A stretch of 39,435 nucleotides of DNA from Pelagimonas sp. (GTDB taxonomy: Bacteria; Pseudomonadota; Alphaproteobacteria; Rhodobacterales; Rhodobacteraceae). The notes beneath the pieces were generated by a model that searched no databases, was not told where the DNA came from, and worked only from the letters and a program-made list of their open reading frames with translations. Of the stretch, positions 1 to 6,925 are shown in pieces (the first letter of the stretch is position 1; every line of letters begins with the position of its first letter). The DNA lies in assembly GCA_025210455.1 (NCBI GenBank), contig JAOARQ010000058.1, positions 1-39,435 of the forward strand, read 5' to 3'. The position numbers and the translations under genes are program-made.

Positions 1-164
1 CCCTGCGCTTCCATCACGGCGCGGGACACGATGTTTTCCGATGCGATCAGTTCGATCTCATCACGCTGGCGACCCAGCTCGCTGGTGATCGAGCCAAACA
101 GCTCAGGATCGCGGGTCGACAGGCTTTCCGTGAAAAAGCCAGAGTCACGGCTGGAAGAGGTCAT
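1..164 (-). CDS. glyA: Serine hydroxymethyltransferase, N-terminal part (runs off the window)
   Basis: The reverse strand from 164 encodes the first 54 residues of a PLP-dependent serine hydroxymethyltransferase, which interconverts serine and glycine and supplies methylene-tetrahydrofolate in the cytoplasm. The diagnostic stretch is [19 protein letters not shown] (residues about 29-47), the conserved N-terminal SHMT signature. The start is ATG at 164-162, preceded by a strong AAAGGAGA ribosome binding site at about 172-179. The gene continues beyond base 1, so the PLP lysine is not visible. It is divergent from nadK. Two dyad symmetries lie in the shared upstream region (191-205 and 236-261), the first only 27 bp from the start codon, which is consistent with repression of glyA. 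Confidence 0.93.
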   Translation of the reverse strand, partial: MTSSSRDSGFFTESLSTRDPELFGSITSELGRQRDEIELIASENIVSRAVMEAQ

Positions 165-190
165 GGCGGCGTCTCCTTTGGGATTCGTTT

Positions 191-205
191 GATACGTTTC
201 GTATC
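191..205. promoter_or_regulatory. Perfect dyad GATACG-TTT-CGTATC upstream of glyA
   Basis: A perfect 6-bp inverted repeat with a 3-bp centre lies 27-41 bp upstream of the glyA start codon, where the glyA promoter core or transcription start should be. Size and form fit a homodimeric helix-turn-helix repressor operator. I cannot name the regulator. Confidence 0.45.
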
Positions 206-235
206 GGAAACCTGCCCGTGAACAAGTCCACAAAC

Positions 236-261
236 CGACGCAACGCAATAAAGTTGCGTCG
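236..261. promoter_or_regulatory. 9-bp inverted repeat in the glyA-nadK intergenic region
   Basis: CGACGCAAC (236-244) and GTTGCGTCG (253-261) form a perfect 9-bp stem around an 8-nt AT-rich centre. No T-run follows on either strand, so a terminator is unlikely. It sits midway between the divergent glyA and nadK starts and may be an operator or an RNA hairpin in one of the two leaders. Confidence 0.4.
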
Positions 262-325
262 TCACTGGTGCTTGGGCGCAACTTATGTTTCTTTTGGCGA
301 CAAAGGGTGAAGACAGGAAACAGCC

Positions 326-1087
326 ATGTCGCTTCGAATTGCGTTTTGCGCCTCGCGGGCGCCTATTGCTCAGGCGGCACTAGAGGGGCTGACCCGGCGC
401 TATGGCAATCATGCTGAGTTTGGTGCTGATGTGATTGTGGCGTTGGGTGGGGATGGCTTTATGTTGCAGACCCTGCATCGCACCGAATCCAACCCTGCGC
501 CGGTCTATGGCATGAATCGCGGCACTGTCGGCTTTTTGATGAATGAATATTCCGAACATGGGCTGGTGGAGCGGCTGAGAGAAGCGGAAGAGGCAGAAAT
601 CAATCCGCTGGTGATGCGCGCCATAGATCAGGAGGGGCAGGAAACCCGTGCGCTTGCGATCAATGAGGTGTCTTTGCTGCGGGCGGGGCCACAGGCGGCA
701 AAGTTGAAAATCAGCATTGATGGCAAGGTGCGGATGCCGGAATTGATCTGTGACGGAGCCTTGCTGGCCACGCCTGCGGGGTCAACCGCTTATAATTATT
801 CGGCGCATGGGCCGATTTTGCCCATCGGGGCCGAGGTGCTGGCACTGACGGCGGTCGCCCCTTTCCGCCCGCGCAGATGGCGGGGTGCGCTTTTGCCGAA
901 GATGGCCGAGGTCACCTTTGAGGTGCTGGAAGCGGAAAAGCGTCCGGTGATGGCCGAGGCAGACAGCAATGCGGTGTCGAATGTGCAAAAGGTGCATATT
1001 CGGTCGGAACCGGCGGTGGCACATAAGGTGCTGTTCGATCCCGGCCATGGGCTGGAAGAACGGCTGATCCGCGAACAGTTTGTGTGA
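326..1087 (+). CDS. nadK: NAD kinase
   Basis: A 253-residue protein of the ATP/polyphosphate-dependent NAD kinase family, which phosphorylates NAD to NADP in the cytoplasm and so sets the NADP(H) pool. The family hallmark GGDG is at residues 41-44 ([14 protein letters not shown]), followed by the conserved NRGTVGFL segment (about 64-71), an AINEV segment holding the NE pair, and the glycine-rich [15 protein letters not shown] region that binds the substrate. Length is typical of the short alphaproteobacterial form. The start ATG follows AGGAAACAG at about 314-322. It stands alone between divergent glyA and the bioR gene 42 bp downstream. Nothing looks truncated. Confidence 0.95.
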   Translation: MSLRIAFCASRAPIAQAALEGLTRRYGNHAEFGADVIVALGGDGFMLQTLHRTESNPAPVYGMNRGTVGFLMNEYSEHGLVERLREAEEAEINPLVMRAIDQEGQETRALAINEVSLLRAGPQAAKLKISIDGKVRMPELICDGALLATPAGSTAYNYSAHGPILPIGAEVLALTAVAPFRPRRWRGALLPKMAEVTFEVLEAEKRPVMAEADSNAVSNVQKVHIRSEPAVAHKVLFDPGHGLEERLIREQFV

Positions 1088-1129
1088 TCTGAGGGTGCAA
1101 AGATCTGTCTTCTCGGCTAGAGCGGGGGG

Positions 1130-1732
1130 ATGACTGATAACTCCATGAAATCCGAAATGATTGCGGACGCGCTGGCGGAAGAGATCATTCGTGGTGAGCA
1201 CCCGGAAGGCGCGCGGCTGGCGCAAGATCACATTGCGGCGCGCTTTGCCTGTAGCCATGTGCCGGTGCGCGAGGCACTGCAAAAGCTGGTGCAGATGGAG
1301 CTTGCGGTGTCACTGCCCCGGCGCGGTGTGCGCGTTGTGACACTGTCGCGTGCGGATCATCAGGAAATTCTGGATATGCGGCTGGCGCTGGAGCCTTTGG
1401 CGCTGCGGCAGGCGGTTGCGCTTGTGTCGGGGCCAGAGCTGTCTGAGATTGAGGCGCTGCGGCGCACATGTGATGCGGCGCATGATCCGATCAACTGGGA
1501 AAAGGCCAATCGGGAGTTTCATCTGGCAATTCTGGCCCCCTGCGCGCGCCCACGTCTGTTGCGCCGGATCGGGGAATTGCAGCGATTGTCGGCGCATCGG
1601 TTTCATACCCGCTGGCAGGACAGTTGGCATCGGGTGGCGGATCGCGACCATGCGGCGATTGTTGATGCCATGCGCAATTCTGATGCAGAGCGCGCCTGTA
1701 CGGTGCTGTTGCGACATCTGACACGACGCTGA
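1130..1732 (+). CDS. bioR: GntR/FadR-type regulator of biotin genes, BioR
   Basis: A 200-residue GntR-family regulator. The winged helix-turn-helix occupies about residues 8-70 (AARFACSHVPVREALQKL is the recognition region). An all-helical FCD ligand-binding domain follows, with histidines of the usual metal site in REFHLAI and later helices. The assignment as BioR rests on context: bioY and bioB follow directly, and the gap to bioY carries two copies of the BioR box TTATCTATAA / TTATAGATAA, the signal known for alphaproteobacterial BioR. By analogy it represses biotin uptake and synthesis when biotin is plentiful. No box is seen upstream of bioR itself. The start at 1130 follows a G-rich stretch; ATG at 1145 is a possible alternative. 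Confidence 0.85.
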   Translation: MTDNSMKSEMIADALAEEIIRGEHPEGARLAQDHIAARFACSHVPVREALQKLVQMELAVSLPRRGVRVVTLSRADHQEILDMRLALEPLALRQAVALVSGPELSEIEALRRTCDAAHDPINWEKANREFHLAILAPCARPRLLRRIGELQRLSAHRFHTRWQDSWHRVADRDHAAIVDAMRNSDAERACTVLLRHLTRR

Positions 1733-1741
1733 GGCTTGGAA

Positions 1742-1761
1742 TTATCTATTTTTATAGATAA
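1742..1761. promoter_or_regulatory. BioR operator (extended palindrome)
   Basis: TTATCTAT, four T and ATAGATAA form a perfect 20-bp palindrome in the bioR-bioY gap. Its right part (1752-1761) is the exact BioR box TTATAGATAA. It lies 54-73 bp upstream of the bioY start, so bound BioR would probably overlap the bioYB promoter. Confidence 0.85.
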
Positions 1762-1792
1762 GGGTGATTCACGACCTGCGGGTTGCGTGAAA

Positions 1793-1802
1793 TTATCTAT
1801 AA
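1793..1802. promoter_or_regulatory. Second BioR operator, next to the bioY ribosome binding site
   Basis: TTATCTATAA is an exact BioR box. It ends where the bioY Shine-Dalgarno AAAGGAAA begins, 12 bp before the bioY ATG. The centre-to-centre distance to the exact box at 1752-1761 is 41 bp, close to four helical turns, which would place two BioR dimers on the same DNA face. Confidence 0.85.
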
Positions 1803-1814
1803 AAGGAAATCCTG

Positions 1815-2372
1815 ATGACACAGGTTGCAACGATCGACCGGCAGGCTTTGCCGGGTATGGTGATCCGGACTGTTCTTGCGGTGGGGCTGATCACTCTGTC
1901 GGCGAAAATCAAAGTGCCCTTCTATCCGGTGCCAATGACCCTGCAGGTGGCTGCGATCCTGCTGGTGGCGGGTCTGGGCGGCTTGCGGCTGGGTCTTGCG
2001 GCCATGCTGGGCTATCTGGCGGCGGGCGCTGCGGGCATGCCTGTGTTTGCGGGCACACCTGAAAAGGGCATCGGGCTGGCTTATATGGCGGGGCCGACAG
2101 GTGGCTATCTGTTGGGGTTCCTGGTGGCTGCTGCGCTTGTGGGCTGGGCGGTTGATCGCTTTGGTAAGGGCGCAGCGTTCTGGTCGATGCCGGTGTCTCT
2201 GGGAATTATCTATATTTTAGGTGTTGCGTGGCTGGCGCAATTCGTTCCTGGCGATAAAGTGCTGGCTTACGGGGTGCTGCCCTTCTGGATGGGGGACCTG
2301 TGCAAGGTGGCCCTGGCCGCGCTGCTGGTCTTTATGACGCCGCCTGCGCTGAAAAAGCTGGTGCGGGGCTAG
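1815..2372 (+). CDS. bioY: Biotin transporter BioY (ECF S component)
   Basis: A 185-residue very hydrophobic protein with about six membrane segments, matching BioY, the biotin-binding S component of energy-coupling-factor transporters in the inner membrane. Family features seen are the N-terminal KIKVPFYPVPMTLQ segment, AGLGGLRLGLAAMLGYL, and GPTGGYLLGF in the middle. No bioM (ATPase) or bioN (transmembrane) genes are adjacent, so it either acts alone, as some BioY proteins do, or uses subunits encoded elsewhere. It starts 12 bp after a BioR box, with an AAAGGAAA ribosome binding site, and bioB follows after 3 bp, so the two form one transcription and translation unit. Confidence 0.95.
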   Translation: MTQVATIDRQALPGMVIRTVLAVGLITLSAKIKVPFYPVPMTLQVAAILLVAGLGGLRLGLAAMLGYLAAGAAGMPVFAGTPEKGIGLAYMAGPTGGYLLGFLVAAALVGWAVDRFGKGAAFWSMPVSLGIIYILGVAWLAQFVPGDKVLAYGVLPFWMGDLCKVALAALLVFMTPPALKKLVRG

Positions 2373-2375
2373 GTC

Positions 2376-3335
2376 ATGCTGGATCAAGCCAAAAGCGAGA
2401 TCACAGAGTTGGCCGATCAGGCCGAGGGGTTGCTGCGCAGCCCCTTACTGCCGCTCTTGCATCGTGCCGCCGAGGTGCACCGCGCACATCACGACCCGGA
2501 AGACATTCAAAAAGCCAGCCTGCTGAGCATCAAGACCGGGGGCTGCCCCGAGGATTGTGCCTATTGCCCGCAATCGGCGCATCACAAAGAGGTGGGTCTG
2601 CAAAAAGAGCATTTCATGAACCCTGAGGTGGTGATTGAGATGGCGGGCAAGGCCAAGGCGCTGGGGGCGCAGCGGTTTTGCATGGGCGCAGCCTGGCGCA
2701 AGGTGCGCGATGGCAAAGAGTTCGACGCCGTGCTGGAGATGGTCCGGGGCGTTCGGGCGCAGGATATGGAGGCCTGTGTCACGCTGGGCATGTTGCAGCC
2801 GCATCAGGCGCAGGCGTTGGCGGATGCGGGACTGACGGCCTATAACCACAATCTGGATACCGGGCCAGAATTCTATGCGGATATCATTGGTACGCGCACC
2901 TATCAGGATCGTCTTGAGACGCTGAATTATGTGCGCGCCGCGGGGATTGAAATCTGCTGTGGTGGCATCATCGGCATGGGGGAAAGCCTGCGCGATCGGG
3001 CAGAGATGCTGGCGGTGCTGGCCTCGTTTGATCCGCAGCCGGAAAGTGTGCCGATCAATGCGCTGATCCCGGTCAAAGGCACGCCGTTGGGACATCTGAA
3101 ACGGGTGCGGCCGCCGGAAATGATGCGCATGGTTGCGGCGGCGCGGATCCTGATGCCCAAATGCCGGGTGCGGCTGTCAGCCGGTCGTGATGGGTTTTCG
3201 GTCAGCGATCAGATCCTGTGTTTCATGGCCGGGGCCAATTCGATCTTTTATGGTGATGTACTGCTGACGGCACCCAATAGCGGCTTGTCACTGGATGATG
3301 CGTTGTTTGAGACACTGGCGGGCATTCCTGCATAA
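2376..3335 (+). CDS. bioB: Biotin synthase
   Basis: A 319-residue radical-SAM enzyme that inserts sulfur into dethiobiotin to make biotin. The [4Fe-4S]/SAM motif C57-x3-C61-x2-C64 is seen in [15 protein letters not shown]. Other BioB signatures are RFCMGAAWR, the YNHNLDTG segment, [11 protein letters not shown] and the late RLSAGRD motif whose arginine binds the second Fe-S cluster. The ATG lies 3 bp after the bioY stop, so translation is probably coupled. The rest of the biotin pathway (bioF, bioD, bioA) is not in the window. A strong terminator follows the stop codon within 5 bp. Confidence 0.97.
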   Translation: MLDQAKSEITELADQAEGLLRSPLLPLLHRAAEVHRAHHDPEDIQKASLLSIKTGGCPEDCAYCPQSAHHKEVGLQKEHFMNPEVVIEMAGKAKALGAQRFCMGAAWRKVRDGKEFDAVLEMVRGVRAQDMEACVTLGMLQPHQAQALADAGLTAYNHNLDTGPEFYADIIGTRTYQDRLETLNYVRAAGIEICCGGIIGMGESLRDRAEMLAVLASFDPQPESVPINALIPVKGTPLGHLKRVRPPEMMRMVAAARILMPKCRVRLSAGRDGFSVSDQILCFMAGANSIFYGDVLLTAPNSGLSLDDALFETLAGIPA

Positions 3336-3339
3336 TGAA

Positions 3340-3370
3340 AAAGGCCCGGCAGATGCCGGGCCTTTGTTTT
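3340..3370. terminator. Bidirectional rho-independent terminator between bioB and prpE
   Basis: An 11-bp perfect stem, AAAGGCCCGGC (3340-3350) and GCCGGGCCTTT (3355-3365), has a 4-nt loop and ends in TTTGTTTT on the plus strand. A-richness before the left arm gives a U-tract on the minus strand too, so it serves both convergent genes. Confidence 0.9.
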
Positions 3371-3385
3371 AACGCTGCTGAGGGA

Positions 3386-5275
3386 TTACTTGGCGTAGCC
3401 AAGCCCCTGCAGCGCCACTTTGATTTCGTCCAGAATGGCCGGATCATCAATGGTGGCAGGCATTTTGTAATCCTGGCTGTCCGCAATCGACACCATGGTG
3501 CCGCGCAGGATCTTGCCCGAGCGGGTCTTGGGCAGGCGATCCACCACGCAGCACAGTTTGAAGGCAGCTACGGGGCCGATCTTTTCGCGCACGGATTTGA
3601 CCACCTCTTTGACCACCTCGGCGTGGTCACGATCAACGCCTGCGTTCAGACACAGGAAGCCCAGCGGCATCTGACCTTTCAGGCTGTCTGATACCCCGAT
3701 GACGGCACATTCGGCCACATCGGGGTGATCGGCCAGCACCTCTTCCATGGCGCCGGTCGACAGGCGGTGGCCTGCGACGTTGATCACGTCATCGGTGCGC
3801 GCCATGATGTAGAGATAGCCATCTTCGTCGATCATGCCCGCATCGCCGGTCTCATAGTAGCCGGGGAAGTTGGAGAGGTAGCTTTTCTTAAAGCGGTCTT
3901 CGGCGTTCCATAGGTTTGGGAAAGTGCCCGGCGGCAGCGGCAGCGGGGTGACAATCGCGCCCAATTCGCCGCGTGGCAGTTCGTTGCCCGCATCGTCGAG
4001 GATCTTCATGTCATAGCCCGGCAGCGGCACCGAGGGTGATCCCAGCTTGACCGGCAGCAGTTCGATGCCAACCGGGTTGCAGACACCGGGGAAGCCCAGT
4101 TCGGTTTGCCACCAATGGTCGATGATTGGCTTTTGCAGCTGGTCCTGTGCCCAAACAATAGTGTCGGGGTCGGCGCGTTCCCCGGCGAGGAAAACCTGAT
4201 CAAGGCCGCTCAGATCGTATTTCTTCACATATTCGCCGGTTGGGTCTTCGCGTTTCACGGCGCGGAAGGCGGTGGGGGCGGTGAAGAAGGTTTTGACTTT
4301 GTGTTCTTCGATCACACGCCAGAAGGTGCCCGCATCCGGGGTGCCAACCGGTTTGCCTTCGAAAACGATGGTGGTGTTGCCGTGAATCAGCGGGCCGTAG
4401 CAGATGTACGAGTGGCCAACGACCCAGCCCACATCTGAGGCCGCCCAGAAAACATCGCCGGGATCGACGTTGTAGATGTTCTTCATGGTCCAGTTCAGGG
4501 CCACCAGCTGGCCTGCGGTGTGGCGGATCACGCCTTTGGGCGCACCGGTGGTGCCCGAGGTATACAGGATATACGAGGGGTGATTGCCCTCAACCGGCAC
4601 ACATTCGGCGGGTTCAACGCCATATTGGAAGCCGTGCCAGTTGTAATCACGACCCTCAATCAGCTGCGCCACTTCCTGTTCACGCTGGAAGATTACGCAG
4701 AAATCCGGCTTGTGGTCGGCCAGGTCAATCGCGCCATCCAGCAGCGGTTTGTAGTGCACCACGCGGCCGGGTTCCAACCCGCAGGAGGCGGCGATGATGG
4801 CCTTGGGTTTGGCATCGTCGATGCGCACTGCCAGTTCGTTGGCCGCAAAGCCGCCAAAGACCACCGAGTGGATCGCGCCCAGACGGGCACAGGCCAGCAT
4901 GGCTTCCAGCGCTTCGGGAATCATCGGCATGTAGATGATCACCCGGTCGCCTTTTTCCACGCCTTTGGCGCGCAGGGCGCCCGCCAAATTGGCCACACGG
5001 TTGCGCAGTTCAACATAGCTGATTTCGCGTTTGGTATGGGTGATCGGGCTGTCATAAATGATCGCCGTCTGTTCGCCCCGGCCCGCTTCCACATGGCGGT
5101 CAACGGCGTTGTAGCAGGTGTTGACCTTTGCATCAGCGAACCATTCATACATGTGGTCGCCCAGATCAAACAGCGCTTTGGATGGCGGCTGATCCCAGTC
5201 AATTGCCTTTGCAGCGTCCATCCAGAATGCTTCGGGATCGGATTTCCAGCTGTCGTAAACGTCTTTGTATCCCAT
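3386..5275 (-). CDS. prpE: Propionyl-CoA synthetase (acyl-CoA ligase, AMP-forming)
   Basis: A 629-residue AMP-forming ligase that activates propionate (also acetate) to the CoA thioester. The ACS-type N-terminal segment is followed by the ATP loop YTSGTTGAPKG (residues 238-248), the adenylate-binding WWQTELGFP region, the YETGDAG hinge and the catalytic lysine K588 in TRSGKILRG near the C-terminus, the usual site of regulatory acetylation. Length and the opening MGYKDVYDSW favour PrpE over AcsA. It stands alone and converges on bioB. Its upstream region carries motifs AAACTTTGCAAA of the type bound by short-chain acyl-CoA regulators (ScfR: PccR, RamB), which supports a propionate role. Confidence 0.92.
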   Translation of the reverse strand: MGYKDVYDSWKSDPEAFWMDAAKAIDWDQPPSKALFDLGDHMYEWFADAKVNTCYNAVDRHVEAGRGEQTAIIYDSPITHTKREISYVELRNRVANLAGALRAKGVEKGDRVIIYMPMIPEALEAMLACARLGAIHSVVFGGFAANELAVRIDDAKPKAIIAASCGLEPGRVVHYKPLLDGAIDLADHKPDFCVIFQREQEVAQLIEGRDYNWHGFQYGVEPAECVPVEGNHPSYILYTSGTTGAPKGVIRHTAGQLVALNWTMKNIYNVDPGDVFWAASDVGWVVGHSYICYGPLIHGNTTIVFEGKPVGTPDAGTFWRVIEEHKVKTFFTAPTAFRAVKREDPTGEYVKKYDLSGLDQVFLAGERADPDTIVWAQDQLQKPIIDHWWQTELGFPGVCNPVGIELLPVKLGSPSVPLPGYDMKILDDAGNELPRGELGAIVTPLPLPPGTFPNLWNAEDRFKKSYLSNFPGYYETGDAGMIDEDGYLYIMARTDDVINVAGHRLSTGAMEEVLADHPDVAECAVIGVSDSLKGQMPLGFLCLNAGVDRDHAEVVKEVVKSVREKIGPVAAFKLCCVVDRLPKTRSGKILRGTMVSIADSQDYKMPATIDDPAILDEIKVALQGLGYAK

Positions 5276-5369
5276 CAGGCCTCTCCTCCGTAATCTCTTG
5301 CACAGGGGCTTAGGCGGTTGAGTGTGGCTCGGGCAAGCCTGTTACCGCCCTTCAGGACAGAAAACCGCA

Positions 5370-5382
5370 GAAACTTTGCAGA
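5370..5382. promoter_or_regulatory. ScfR/RamB-type motif 1 (GAAACTTTGCAGA)
   Basis: This matches the RamB consensus RAAACTTTGCAAA at 12 of 13 positions. It is the copy nearest prpE, about 95 bp upstream of its start codon, and is the weakest of the three. Confidence 0.55.
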
Positions 5383-5402
5383 ATCGGCAAAAAATGCCCT
5401 GC

Positions 5403-5415
5403 AAAACTTTGCAAA
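5403..5415. promoter_or_regulatory. ScfR/RamB-type motif 2 (AAAACTTTGCAAA)
   Basis: This is an exact match to the 13-bp motif described for RamB of Corynebacterium. It contains the TTTGCAAA half that is repeated in the PccR site of Rhodobacter sphaeroides. It lies about 128 bp upstream of prpE. Confidence 0.65.
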
Positions 5416-5449
5416 GCGCCCGAATAGTGAAAGTTTTTGGGAAAAATCT

Positions 5450-5472
5450 GAAACTTTGCAAATTTTGCGAAG
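5450..5472. promoter_or_regulatory. ScfR/RamB-type motif 3, near-palindromic
   Basis: GAAACTTTGCAAA (5450-5462) is again an exact consensus match. It continues into TTTTGCGAAG, so CTTTGCAAA and TTTGCGAAG form a 19-bp near-perfect palindrome at 5454-5472 with one mismatched pair. It lies about 175 bp upstream of prpE. Confidence 0.65.
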
Positions 5473-5649
5473 TGATGGTGCAAAATATGCAACGTTCCTG
5501 CATCTTTTGGAGGCAGGCAGATCAGAGGGTGATTTGCGACGCTGACGCAAAGTCTTTGGTTGAGCAAAGCCGGGCCTGTGTCTAGAGGTTCACTGTCGTG
5601 ATGCGGCGCGGTATTTTGTGAGCGCCCGGGTAGAGTAGTGGATTGGCCT

Positions 5650-6165
5650 ATGCATATTCTCATTTTGATTTTGACAGCTTTGGGTGGTGCCCTGTGGTGG
5701 TGGGTGCGCAATAACCCGCGTGAAGCGATAGACGCAGCGGGCGATCTTGCGACAACGGTTCAGAATGCACCAAGGCGGCTGGCCTTTCGCAGGCAGACAA
5801 ATGCGCACCCCGTTGAGGGGATTGATGACCCCCGGATTGCGATCTGCGCGATTGCGCAGGCCTTTCTGGAATTGGACGACCTGCCTACCCGCGAACAGCG
5901 TCAGTCATTGCACCTGATGCTGCGCAAAGAGCTGCGTTGCAGCGAAGAAGAAGCCGAGGAAATGGAAGTTCTGGGCCGGTGGCTGGTTGAGCAATCCAAT
6001 GGCGCGCAGCAGGCCGTGCCCCGACTGGCGCGGCGGCTTTATAAAATCGACGGGGATGCCTCCTGGGATGTGATGCAGGATGTGCTTGTGGGGCTGGTCA
6101 CAGGCGGGCTGTCGCATCGGCAGGAACAGGCTGTCGAAGATCTGCGGCTGGCCTTGCGGAAGTAG
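5650..6165 (+). CDS. Small membrane-anchored protein, possibly TerB-like
   Basis: A 171-residue protein that I do not recognise with certainty. Residues 1-17 (MHILILILTALGGALWWW) form one membrane segment, followed by a basic linker and a helical cytoplasmic domain. The core from about residue 60, DDPRIAICAIAQAFLELDD then an Arg/Gln helix and CSEEEAEEMEVLGRWLVEQ, has the spacing of acidic residues and helices seen in TerB-type domains. That is suggestive only. I chose ATG at 5650; an in-frame GTG at 5638 adds MDWP and is a real alternative, since neither has a clear ribosome binding site. It converges with the sulfotransferase gene, and an inverted repeat spans its stop codon. Confidence 0.6.
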   Translation: MHILILILTALGGALWWWVRNNPREAIDAAGDLATTVQNAPRRLAFRRQTNAHPVEGIDDPRIAICAIAQAFLELDDLPTREQRQSLHLMLRKELRCSEEEAEEMEVLGRWLVEQSNGAQQAVPRLARRLYKIDGDASWDVMQDVLVGLVTGGLSHRQEQAVEDLRLALRK

Positions 6166-6192
6166 GGTCAGGATGCATTCCTCCTGACCCTA
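6163..6192. terminator. Inverted repeat between convergent genes, weak terminator
   Basis: TAGGGTCAGGA (6163-6173) and TCCTGACCCTA (6182-6192) form a perfect 11-bp stem with an 8-nt loop, starting at the stop codon of the upstream gene. No T-run follows, so it may stabilise 3' ends rather than terminate efficiently. Confidence 0.5.
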
Positions 6193-6193
6193 A

Positions 6194-6841
6194 TCACAGA
6201 TCCTCGAACTGATAGCCAAAGCGTTTGATATCTTCCGTGCAGATCTGGCCCAGCAGATCGCGCAGCTCTGGGGTGTAATAGCTTTGGTAGGCGCCGCGCT
6301 GTGAGCGGTTCACATGGGGCAGGGGGATGTCAAAGCCAAGGTGATCGCGCACTGGGGCCAGATCCTGCTGCAGGTGTTCGAGGCGCAAAAACAGCCCGTG
6401 TTCGACACCTGTCACATCCCGCATATAGCGCGCGTAGGGCCAGTCGCGCAGCGAGAGCTGGGTATGCGGATGTTGCAGGAAGCCTGCGAAATCGGTGCTT
6501 TGCGTGATCTGCACTGCCGTGTGATCGAACTGCTGCTCTTGCAGCCAGTGATAATAGCTGACGGCGCGATCCCAGGGGTTGCGCACAATGGTAAAGCACA
6601 GCATCCCGCTGATCTGATCCGGGGTCAGGACACCGTCGATATCTGCCAAAGTGGCATGTTTCCAAAGCCGCCCGCGCGCCGCCAGCTTTTTGACCCGCCC
6701 CCTGCGCTTTTGCGCTTTCGGGGTGTCGCCAATCAGGATGTCGTCTTTATGGGCGCGCTCTTCCAGAGCCAGCGAAAGGGAGGTGCCGCCGGTTTTGGGA
6801 ATGTGAACAAAGATATAGCGGCGGCCCGGTGAGACGATCAT
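6194..6841 (-). CDS. Sulfotransferase family 2 protein
   Basis: A 215-residue PAPS-dependent sulfotransferase-like protein, expected to transfer sulfate to a carbohydrate or other hydroxyl acceptor. The 5'-phosphosulfate loop is HIPKTGGTS (residues 13-21) and the 3'-phosphate motif is VRNPWDRAVSYYHWL (starting at 86), the two hallmarks of the family. No signal peptide or membrane anchor is seen, so it is probably cytoplasmic. No glycan or capsule genes surround it, so the acceptor cannot be guessed. It converges with the 5650 gene and diverges from the acyl-CoA ligase at 6926. The ATG at 6841 starts directly with the beta-strand preceding the PAPS loop, as in relatives. Confidence 0.85.
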   Translation of the reverse strand: MIVSPGRRYIFVHIPKTGGTSLSLALEERAHKDDILIGDTPKAQKRRGRVKKLAARGRLWKHATLADIDGVLTPDQISGMLCFTIVRNPWDRAVSYYHWLQEQQFDHTAVQITQSTDFAGFLQHPHTQLSLRDWPYARYMRDVTGVEHGLFLRLEHLQQDLAPVRDHLGFDIPLPHVNRSQRGAYQSYYTPELRDLLGQICTEDIKRFGYQFEDL

Positions 6842-6925
6842 TTCATTAGTCTAGTCGCTAACAGACTTTTCAGAAACTGAAATCTTGGTCATACCTTGGG
6901 CAAGTTTTTTGCAGGGAGAAGACCC

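Larger units (their letters stand above)
5276..5649. other. 374-bp intergenic region upstream of prpE and the 5650 gene
   Basis: No convincing gene lies here; open frames in it lack ribosome binding sites and family signatures. The part nearest prpE (5360-5495) is AT-rich and repetitive, built around TTTGCAAA words: ACTTTGCA at 5373-5380, AAAACTTTGCAAA at 5403-5415, AACTTTGCAAATTTTGCGAAG at 5452-5472 and TGCAAAATATGCAA at 5479-5492. It presumably holds the prpE promoter on the minus strand and that of the 5650 gene on the plus strand. Confidence 0.7.

Noticed and set aside
782-1282. Long reverse-strand open frames across nadK and bioR (and similar long frames opposite prpE, maeB, hemN, bioB)
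   Set aside because: They are mirror frames of high-GC coding sequence, with no ribosome binding sites and no recognisable domains, opposite genes of certain identity.
5318-5585. Small open frames in the prpE upstream region
   Set aside because: They are rich in repeated TTTGCAAA-type words, have no start signals or family features, and overlap each other on both strands.
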